A stretch of DNA of 64,000 nucleotides, taken from assembly GCF_002844535.1 (NCBI RefSeq), contig NZ_PJNH01000001.1:1084905-1148904 (forward strand), read 5' to 3'. Within the stretch, counting starts at the first letter, position 1. Each line of letters opens with the position of its first letter. The DNA comes from Halalkalibacillus sediminis (GTDB lineage: Bacteria > Bacillota > Bacilli > Bacillales > Alkalibacillaceae). The position numbers were made by a program, and so were the translations under genes. Shown piece after piece: positions 57,298-64,000 of this stretch. The notes beneath the pieces are model-generated. The model had not been told where the DNA came from. It worked only from the letters and a program-made list of their open reading frames with translations, and did no database searches.

Positions 57298-58269
57298 CTA
57301 TTGTCCAGCGACATCTCTTTTCGTGAAAAATACCCACGAAAGTATAATGAAAATTACGTAGTAGACAAGCAAGACAGTAATTGAGAACGACAACGACATA
57401 CCTTGAAGCATGGTGTTCCCCGTCTCATATTGCTGCAGATTCGTATTTGCAAATAAAATAAATTTTGCCCAATTGCGGTCCGCAAAAAAGGTTACGATCG
57501 TATTTCCAGATAACATGAGGAAAATAGCTAAGCCGATTGCCAATGAACTTTGACGGAAAATTGTTGATATCATGAATGCGAACGTAGCCATCATCACTAA
57601 GTTAACCAATCCGTAACCATACGTACTCATAATTTGACCGAATAACGTCACTTCCTCAAACCCATCCGGGCGGTCAACTACGGTTGAAGCAGTAAAGCCC
57701 TCGAATCCGAAGAACATCATTCCTACGACTAAAGAGAATACCCAGACAAATAACAGGGTAAAGAATGCAAACAATAAAACAGAAACGTATTTAGATAATA
57801 AAATATTCGTTCGTGTTATTGGTCTAATTAATAGTAATTTGATCGTCCCCCATTTAAATTCGTTGGAAACAATTCCTGCAGCTACAATAATGGTCAGTAA
57901 ACTGACGAGAGATAGCAAAAAGGCATTTTCCAGTACGAAAGCCCAAGCGCCATATTCGTTAGGAGCTACATCATTTTCAATGCGGAAGTTATTCTTGGCA
58001 ATTTCATTCTCATTGTACTCGATGCCAAAATCACCCATGCCTTGCTCATCTTCTCTAAGTGCATTTTGTCGTTCCAATTGTTCATTCTGTTCCTGTAATG
58101 AACTTTCCCAATTTTCATCCACAGTGGCTGGGTCATTGTAAATATAATTCATAGTTGCGATACCGACAATCAGTGCTGCAACCAAAATGTACATTACCCA
58201 GGTTGATTTTTTTATATATAATTTGACTTGCTCGTTAAAAACTTGCTTAAAAAATTTACTCAATGACAT
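57298..58269 (-). CDS. ABC-2 type transporter permease
   Basis: A 323-residue permease: one N-terminal membrane segment (about 24-42), an external loop of about 80 residues rich in Glu, Asn and Gln, then five segments in the C-terminal two thirds, with the ABC-2 feature SNEFKWGTIKLLLIRPITR after the second. The start overlaps the end of the ATPase gene by 14 bp. Substrate unknown; bacitracin- or Na+-type exporters have this layout, but no specific evidence is seen. Confidence 0.9.
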   Translation of the reverse strand: MSLSKFFKQVFNEQVKLYIKKSTWVMYILVAALIVGIATMNYIYNDPATVDENWESSLQEQNEQLERQNALREDEQGMGDFGIEYNENEIAKNNFRIENDVAPNEYGAWAFVLENAFLLSLVSLLTIIVAAGIVSNEFKWGTIKLLLIRPITRTNILLSKYVSVLLFAFFTLLFVWVFSLVVGMMFFGFEGFTASTVVDRPDGFEEVTLFGQIMSTYGYGLVNLVMMATFAFMISTIFRQSSLAIGLAIFLMLSGNTIVTFFADRNWAKFILFANTNLQQYETGNTMLQGMSLSFSITVLLVYYVIFIILSWVFFTKRDVAGQ

Positions 58270-59179
58270 TCTCTCCCATCATTTCAAAGAATCGGTCTTC
58301 TAACGTGCCTTTAGAAGCAACCACTTGATAGACATCGATGCCTGAATCCACAAATGCCTTGATGATTAGTGGCATCTGCTTTTTATCAGCTTTGAATGTC
58401 AGATACTGTTCTTGAATCTCTGCACCAAGATCAAATTGCTGAGTTAAAATCTCTTGAGCTTTTTCTACAGGAGAGACCTCCAGTTGGACATTAACTACAC
58501 TTCCACTCTCTTCTTCTGTGTCATGTACCGATTGGACATTGACCATCTCACCGTGTTGGATGACCCCGATACGATCACACATCAGTTCAATTTCTGAAAG
58601 CAGATGACTAGATATAATAACAGCTACATTCTCTTGTTCTGCCAAACGGCGGATGTACTTACGGATTTCACGGATACCTGAAGGATCCAATCCATTGGTA
58701 GGTTCGTCCAGAATCAATACAGATGGTTTATGTAAAAGAGCCTGAGCTATTCCTAAACGCTGACGCATACCTAACGAGTATTTCTTCACTTTTTCATTAA
58801 TCGGCTTTTCTAAACCTACTAGCTTAATCACTTCTTGAATTCGCTCTTTCGATACGCCTTCATTCATTCGTGCGTAATGTTTCAAGTTTTGCATTCCTGT
58901 CATGAAAGGATACATTTCAGGATTCTCAACTATCGCACCGACTTCCCGACTTGCTTTCTTATAGTCAGTCTGGATGCTGTTACCGAGAATTTTAATATCC
59001 CCTTCAGTAATCTTCATCAATCCAACCATCATTCTAATGGTCGTCGTCTTACCAGCTCCGTTTGGTCCGATAAAACCGAACACTTCCCCTTGATGAATTG
59101 AAAAATCAAGGCCATTGATAATTTCTTTTTTACCTATCTTTTTGCGAACATTTTTCAGTTCCATTGCGATTGGCTGCAA
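58256..59179 (-). CDS. ABC transporter ATP-binding protein
   Basis: A 307-residue ATPase: Walker A GPNGAGKTT (38-46), signature YSLGMRQR, Walker B VLILDEPTNGLDP and the His switch in ISSHLLSE, followed by a C-terminal domain of about 80 residues usual in ABC-2 drug or antibiotic exporters. Start: TTG 59179, about eight bases after GGGAGG; the ATG of the core MELKNV (59164) is too far, and the frame opens at 59245 without an SD. Forms an operon with the permease. Confidence 0.9.
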   Translation of the reverse strand: MQPIAMELKNVRKKIGKKEIINGLDFSIHQGEVFGFIGPNGAGKTTTIRMMVGLMKITEGDIKILGNSIQTDYKKASREVGAIVENPEMYPFMTGMQNLKHYARMNEGVSKERIQEVIKLVGLEKPINEKVKKYSLGMRQRLGIAQALLHKPSVLILDEPTNGLDPSGIREIRKYIRRLAEQENVAVIISSHLLSEIELMCDRIGVIQHGEMVNVQSVHDTEEESGSVVNVQLEVSPVEKAQEILTQQFDLGAEIQEQYLTFKADKKQMPLIIKAFVDSGIDVYQVVASKGTLEDRFFEMMGENVIE

Positions 59180-59274
59180 ATGATTTACCTCCCTTAAATT
59201 TCTTGTACCAACTAGTGGTACGATTGAAGCATAAAAACGTTTCACAATTACCTAAAAAATTTGTCGTTTCGTTT

Positions 59275-59382
59275 AAAGTGGCGCAATACTGACTGAAAGT
59301 AGCGCAATACCTCCTAAATAACTTCCATTTACAAAGATTTCATTCAAAAATATTTGATTTCACCTTTAAAAGCAGCGCAATA
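59275..59382 (-). repeat. Three GCGCAATA motifs upstream of the ABC operon
   Basis: Direct repeats AAAGTGGCGCAATAC (59275-59289), AAAGTAGCGCAATAC (59296-59310) and AAAAGCAGCGCAATA (59369-59382). The first two are 21 bases apart start to start. They lie between the tyrS terminator and the ABC ATPase start, where the ABC promoter should be. Confidence 0.6.
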
Positions 59383-59410
59383 AAAAAGCTGCCCGAAGAG
59401 TCGGACAGCT
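59382..59410 (-). terminator. tyrS terminator
   Basis: AGCTGTCCGA-CTCT-TCGGGCAGCT followed by TTTTTT on the minus strand, 14 bases after the tyrS stop. Confidence 0.9.
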
Positions 59411-59423
59411 ACAAACGTATTCT

Positions 59424-60692
59424 TTACACATGTCTAATTAAGAAATATTTTTTCTTACCACGGCGGATGACTGTAAATGCATCGTCAAGAGCATCTTCTT
59501 GATCCACCACGTATTTCAGGTCTTGTTGACGGTCGCCATTAATGTAAATCGCTCCGTTTTGAACATCTTCACGGGCTTGACGTTTAGATGATGATATTCC
59601 CGCTTCAACCAACAAATCGATCAATCCTTTTTCTGATTCACTCATTTCAAATGACGGTACATCTTTGAAACCTGAAGCAATATCGGCTTTATTCAAAGAT
59701 TTGATTTCTCCGTTGAAAAGAGCATCAGAAATACGGATAGCTTGTTTCAATGCTTCTTCATCATGTACCATTTTGGTCATTTCTTCAGCCAATCGACGTT
59801 GTGCTTTCCGCTCTTCCGGACGTTCTTGGACTTCTTTTTCCAACTCAGCGATCTCATCTAGAGATAGGAAAGTGAATGACTTCAAAAATTTCACTACATC
59901 TCGGTCATCAGTGTTTAGCCAAAACTGGTAGAACTCGTAAGGTGTGGTCTTCTCTTCATCTAACCAAATCGCTCCTCCAGCAGTTTTACCGAATTTCGAC
60001 CCGTCTGCTTTCGTAATCAAAGGTACAGTTAAACCAAATGCTTTAGCAGAGTCACCTTGCTCGCTTGTACGACGAATCAATTCAAGACCCGCAGTAACGT
60101 TCCCCCACTGATCGCTTCCTCCTATTTGGAGTGTACAATTTTCTTGTTGATGCAAACGAAGGAAATCAAGCGATTGTAACAACATGTAAGTGAACTCTGT
60201 AAAAGATATACCATTCTCTATTCGAGACTCAACTGACTCTTTAGCTAACATGTAATTGACGCTGAAATGCTTTCCGACATCACGAAGTAAATCAATTACT
60301 GACATTTTTGATAACCAATCGTAGTTATTAACAACGATTGCCCCACTTTCAGAATCCTCGAAATCGATCAACTTGGAGAGCTGATCTTTTATTCGGTTAC
60401 TCCATTCAATGACAACAGATTCTTCATTCAATTGTCGTTCTTCATTACGTCCACTCGGGTCACCAATCAGGCCTGTTCCACCACCTACTAACGCAATAGG
60501 ACGATGCCCAGCTTCTTGGAAACGTTTCAACATTAGTACAGGCAGCAAGTGACCTATGTGTAAACTGTCAGCCGTTGGGTCGAATCCACAGTATAATGCA
60601 ACACGGTCATTTGCTAAATGCTTCTCCAAACCTTCTTCATCAGTAACTTGGTGCACCAGACCCCGACTTTTCAGATCATCGATTAAATTCAT
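59424..60692 (-). CDS. tyrS: Tyrosyl-tRNA synthetase
   Basis: Class I synthetase, 422 residues. HIGH-type motif in DSLHIGHLLP, the Tyr-recognition segment, GGSDQWGN, and KFGKT at the KMSKS position, as in TyrS of bacilli. The C-terminal S4-like RNA-binding domain carries SSKRQAREDV. ATG 60692 with GGAGGAAG; the frame opens at 60731, inside the T-box terminator, and is not a start. Preceded by a T-box, so it should be induced by uncharged tRNA-Tyr. Confidence 0.97.
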   Translation of the reverse strand: MNLIDDLKSRGLVHQVTDEEGLEKHLANDRVALYCGFDPTADSLHIGHLLPVLMLKRFQEAGHRPIALVGGGTGLIGDPSGRNEERQLNEESVVIEWSNRIKDQLSKLIDFEDSESGAIVVNNYDWLSKMSVIDLLRDVGKHFSVNYMLAKESVESRIENGISFTEFTYMLLQSLDFLRLHQQENCTLQIGGSDQWGNVTAGLELIRRTSEQGDSAKAFGLTVPLITKADGSKFGKTAGGAIWLDEEKTTPYEFYQFWLNTDDRDVVKFLKSFTFLSLDEIAELEKEVQERPEERKAQRRLAEEMTKMVHDEEALKQAIRISDALFNGEIKSLNKADIASGFKDVPSFEMSESEKGLIDLLVEAGISSSKRQAREDVQNGAIYINGDRQQDLKYVVDQEDALDDAFTVIRRGKKKYFLIRHV

Positions 60693-60713
60693 CTTTCTTC
60701 CTCCTTTTTTGAA

Positions 60714-60955
60714 CACAAAAAAGCCCCTCATCCATCATAGGGACGAGGGACCCGCGTTACCACCCTAGTTGTAGCCTAAAAAGCTACCACTTCATTACGT
60801 TATCGGAATGAACCGCTCTTAAAAAGAGAGTGCTCCCAGACGTAATTCAGAGTATGCCATGCACTGATTCACACCACCCATCAGCTCTCTTAAGTCATTC
60901 GCATAATCCTACTTCAACTGTTCTTCGCACGTACTATTCAATTGCTATGAATTAT
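60714..60955 (-). promoter_or_regulatory. T-box riboswitch of tyrS
   Basis: Minus-strand AGGGTGGTAACGCGGG (near 60755-60770) followed by a terminator hairpin (CCTCGTCC, loop, GATGAGG, then GGCTTTTTT). TAC in GAATTACGTC of stem I is a plausible Tyr specifier. Upstream TTGATA (60978-60983), 17-base spacer and TAAAAA (60955-60960) form the likely promoter. Confidence 0.92.
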
Positions 60956-61062
60956 TTTTAGCATAATTAATAAAAAATATCAACTAGATTCATACTTTTT
61001 ATTGATAGGATGGACCTCCAAATTATGCTATAATTAATTAGATATTTTTAGGGGGTACGGTT

Positions 61063-64000
61063 ATGAGTGATAATGGTTCAAAAAATAAATTCTTAGCTTT
61101 TTTCCAAGAAGGGAAATTCCCGACGATTACAAGAATTACATTGGATGTTACGTGGAACGTCCTCTTATTCTTCCTTGTTATCGGTCTAGTAGGTGGGTTT
61201 TTCGTTGGCGGTCTCGGCTTAGGGTACTTTGCTTCCCTGGTCGATGAACGCCCAGTAGAAGACCAAGAAGAAATGGAACAACTGGTCTATAACTATGAAG
61301 AAACTTCAGAGATCTATTTTGCGAATAACGTCTTTATGGGTGACTTCCAGACAGATATCGTTCGTGAAGAAATTGAACTTTCTGAAGTATCACAACACCT
61401 TAGGAATGCAATTATTGCAACTGAGGACGAATACTTTAAAGAACATAAAGGTGTAGTTCCTAAAGCAATCATGCGTGCGCTTTACCAGGAATTCACTAAT
61501 GCAGCCAACCAAACTGGTGGTAGTACATTAACTCAACAATTGGTTAAAAATCAAATTTTGACGAACGAGGTCTCTTTTGAACGTAAAGCAAAAGAAATCC
61601 TAGTTGCTCTTCGTCTAGAGAACTATTTCGAAAAAGATGAGATTTTAGAAGCTTATTTGAATGTTGTTCCTTTCGGGCGTGATTCATCAGGCCGCAACAT
61701 TGCTGGAGTTCAAGCCGCAGCGCAAGGATTATTTGATGTAGACGCGGATGAATTGAATATTCCTCAGGCAGCGTACATAGCCGGTCTGCCTCAAAGCCCC
61801 TCAATTTATACACCGTTTATGAATGGTGGAGGTGTAAAATCTCAAGAGTCCCTAGAAGAAGGTCTTGACCGGATGGAGACTGTGCTTGATCGGATGCTAC
61901 GCGCAGAATACATCACTGAAGATGAATACAATGAAGCGATGAATTATGACGTCATTGGTAATTTAACAGATAAGAAGGAACAGATTTATGAAGACTATCC
62001 TTTCTTAGCTTCAGAGATCAACAGAAGAGCAGTACGAATTATGTCGAAAGAATTAGCACTAGATGAAGGAATCACGGAAGAAGAATTTGATAACGATTCT
62101 GAAATTAGAAGTGAATATAGAACAATAGCTGCAAGACAGATCAAGCAAAACGGTTACGAATTCCATACGACAATCGATAAGGAAATCTATGATGTTTTCC
62201 AAGAAAAAACAGCGGAGTACACAAACTTCGGACCTACTAAAACGATTCAAGTCTATGACCCAGAGACTCAGGAACCAATGATTGATGAGGAAACCGGAGA
62301 AACAATGACTAAAGAAGTTCCGATTGAAGTCGGTGCCTCATTGATAGATAACGAGACAGGTAGAATTATTGCCTTTGTCGGTGGTAGAGATTATGAAGAA
62401 TCTCAATTCAACCGATTCTCTCAGCATGCTAGACCTATAGGTAGTACGGCTAAACCGTTAATAGGCTATGGGCCAGGTATTGAACTGGGGCTAATTCACC
62501 CGGGTTCACCCCTACCTGATGTTAAATTTGAGATTCAACCACCAGGTATGACTGAACCTTGGAGTCCGAGTAACTACATCTCAGGACAAGAAAATGGATT
62601 AACAAGCGCAAGAGATGCCTTAAAAAGATCGGATAATATCCCAGCTGGTCGTTTAATGCTAGAACTATTAGAGAAAGATGGAGACCCGGCTCGTTTCTTA
62701 CAAAAAATGGGTGTCCCATATGCACAGAATAATTATTCAAACGTTTTAGGTACAGATTATATTACAGTCGAAGACAATACGAATGCTTATACGACCTTTG
62801 CCAATCAAGGCCAGTTCAAAGACGCTTTCATGATTGACAAGATCGTCGATCGTGATGGTGAAACAATTTATCAAAAAGAAGTTGAGCCAGTGGAAGTGTT
62901 TTCACCTCAAACTGCGTACTTGACTACCGATATGATGAGAGATGTCATCTCAAGTGGTACAGCTGTATCCCTGAAGAGTTACCTAACGAATCCAGGGGTT
63001 GACTGGGCTGGAAAAACTGGTACTTCGCAAGGTTTTCTTGATGCATGGTTTGTCGGAACTAATCCAAATGTAACCCTTGGAACATGGTATGGTTTCCGTC
63101 AAAATGATATTGACATGGATGGATTTGTTTCCGAATGGGAAAGCAATATATTAAATTTAAATAACTGCCCTGAATGTTCAGTAAGCTACAGTAATCGAAA
63201 TTTAGGTTTGTGGGCAGATCTTGCAAATGCTGCTACAGAAATCGATCCAGAATTAATGGCACCAGAAGAAAGACATGCAAGTCCTGGTGGCATAGTTTCT
63301 AGAGAATATTGTCAAATCTCTGGTAAGCTTCCAAGTGACACATGTAGAGAATTAGGTTTAGTAAAAACTGATTTATTCAACGTCGAACAAGTCCCAACTG
63401 AAGAAGATGATAGCATCACTTCAGGGGATTTTGTGACAATCGAAGAAAAAACTTATGAAGCACTTGAAGTGACTCCAGAAGAGTTCACTGAATCCGGAGC
63501 ATTTCTCAACCCAGATTTCTTAGATGAAATGGGTTGGGTTGATATTGAAGATATGAGTGAACTATTACCAGATACTGATATATGGGATGATTTAGTCGCT
63601 CCGGAACCTGACCCACCAGCAGACAACGGTTCTCCAAGTGCACCTGGTGGAGTGTCTATCAGTGGTGGCACATTGAGCTGGAATAGTGTAGGCGGAGATG
63701 TTATCGGTTATAGAGTATTTAGAGCGAAGTCACGCGGTGGAAGCTTTACTCAAATCGACTCAACAACCGAAACTTCAGCTGATTTACCGAGCAAAGGTAG
63801 CATTTACGCAGTAAGAGCTGTCGACTTCTACGGAAATGAATCAGCATTGTCTAGCCGCGAAGTTTTCGGTAGCTTAGAAAGTGACGATGACGAAGAGGAT
63901 GAAAGTACAAATAGAGATGATAATCAATCCTCTGATAATGATAATGATAATGATGACTCCGGTGGCGATGGCTCCGGTGATGATGGCTCCGGCGGCGATG
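61063..64000 (+). CDS. Class A penicillin-binding protein with FN3 domain, 3' end outside window
   Basis: Bifunctional peptidoglycan synthase. The first 979 codons are present: cytoplasmic tail, one membrane segment (about 28-52), GT51 glycosyltransferase (catalytic Glu121 in ATEDEYF, GGSTLTQQ at 152-159), transpeptidase with STAK at 461-464, SDN at 523-525 and KTG at 651-653, a fibronectin type III domain (about 858-930) and an Asp/Gly/Ser-rich tail still running at position 64000. GGGGG precedes the ATG, with an extended -10 (TGCTATAAT, 61027-61034) upstream. Closest to PBP1A/PBP4-like enzymes; the exact subgroup is uncertain. Confidence 0.95.
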   Translation, partial: MSDNGSKNKFLAFFQEGKFPTITRITLDVTWNVLLFFLVIGLVGGFFVGGLGLGYFASLVDERPVEDQEEMEQLVYNYEETSEIYFANNVFMGDFQTDIVREEIELSEVSQHLRNAIIATEDEYFKEHKGVVPKAIMRALYQEFTNAANQTGGSTLTQQLVKNQILTNEVSFERKAKEILVALRLENYFEKDEILEAYLNVVPFGRDSSGRNIAGVQAAAQGLFDVDADELNIPQAAYIAGLPQSPSIYTPFMNGGGVKSQESLEEGLDRMETVLDRMLRAEYITEDEYNEAMNYDVIGNLTDKKEQIYEDYPFLASEINRRAVRIMSKELALDEGITEEEFDNDSEIRSEYRTIAARQIKQNGYEFHTTIDKEIYDVFQEKTAEYTNFGPTKTIQVYDPETQEPMIDEETGETMTKEVPIEVGASLIDNETGRIIAFVGGRDYEESQFNRFSQHARPIGSTAKPLIGYGPGIELGLIHPGSPLPDVKFEIQPPGMTEPWSPSNYISGQENGLTSARDALKRSDNIPAGRLMLELLEKDGDPARFLQKMGVPYAQNNYSNVLGTDYITVEDNTNAYTTFANQGQFKDAFMIDKIVDRDGETIYQKEVEPVEVFSPQTAYLTTDMMRDVISSGTAVSLKSYLTNPGVDWAGKTGTSQGFLDAWFVGTNPNVTLGTWYGFRQNDIDMDGFVSEWESNILNLNNCPECSVSYSNRNLGLWADLANAATEIDPELMAPEERHASPGGIVSREYCQISGKLPSDTCRELGLVKTDLFNVEQVPTEEDDSITSGDFVTIEEKTYEALEVTPEEFTESGAFLNPDFLDEMGWVDIEDMSELLPDTDIWDDLVAPEPDPPADNGSPSAPGGVSISGGTLSWNSVGGDVIGYRVFRAKSRGGSFTQIDSTTETSADLPSKGSIYAVRAVDFYGNESALSSREVFGSLESDDDEEDESTNRDDNQSSDNDNDNDDSGGDGSGDDGSGGD

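Overview
This window is a chromosomal segment from an endospore-forming member of the Bacillaceae. The gene order from thrS to tyrS follows the Bacillus subtilis 'yt' region, recalled from memory rather than computed: thrS-ytxC-dnaI-dnaB-nrdR-gapB-coaE-ytaF-mutM-polA-phoRP-mdh-icd-citZ-ytwI-ytvI-fxsA-pyk-pfkA-accAD-ytsJ-dnaE-ytrHI-nrnA-ytpI-ytoI-ytkL-ald-ytxK-ytfJI-sspA-thiI-iscS-ezrA-refZ-ytsP-rpsD-tyrS. DNA is moderately A+T rich. Many proteins carry Asp/Glu-rich stretches, two envelope proteins have acidic tails, and an NhaC-type Na+/H+ antiporter is inserted beside phoPR, so a moderately halophilic or alkaliphilic genus is plausible. The genus itself cannot be read from this sequence.

Layout. 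Positions 1-1224: 5' two thirds of thrS (minus strand), with a T-box leader and a dispersed repeat upstream. 1.8-7.6 kb: ytxC and the nrdR-dnaB-dnaI replication operon, gapB and coaE. 7.6-14.2 kb: ytaF, mutM, polA and phoPR. 14.4-19.5 kb: NhaC antiporter, then the citZ-icd-mdh TCA cluster. 19.8-28.7 kb: ytwI/ytvI, fxsA-pyk-pfkA, accDA, a FadR-type regulator and a malic enzyme (central carbon metabolism and fatty acid initiation). 29-36.4 kb: dnaE, sporulation genes ytrHI, nrnA, ytpI and ytoI. 36.5-44.5 kb: ytkL, an M24 peptidase, ald, an SDR, a universal stress protein, an EcsC-like protein, ytxK and ytfIJ. 44.7-52.6 kb: amidohydrolase, sspA, thiI-iscS, ezrA, refZ and ytsP. 52.6-64 kb: rpsD with a leader, 1-Cys peroxiredoxin, a UPF0182 membrane protein, an ABC-2 exporter, tyrS with a T-box, and a class A penicillin-binding protein that runs off the window end.

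Most genes are core and ordinary. No CRISPR array, prophage, transposase, restriction or defence island, tRNA or rRNA gene was seen. The unusual material is intergenic: (i) a dispersed structured repeat present three times, with paired base changes in two nested stems, one copy lying inside the thrS leader; (ii) a second repeat present twice, directly 3' of dnaI and of the EcsC-like gene, ending in an intrinsic terminator; (iii) a hairpin that buries the ytaF ribosome binding site; (iv) a pair of CcpN-like operators in front of gapB; (v) three copies of a GCGCAATA motif between tyrS and the ABC exporter. Many listed starts were moved inward from the longest open frame because the Shine-Dalgarno (SD) sequence points to an internal ATG, GTG or TTG; each case is noted.
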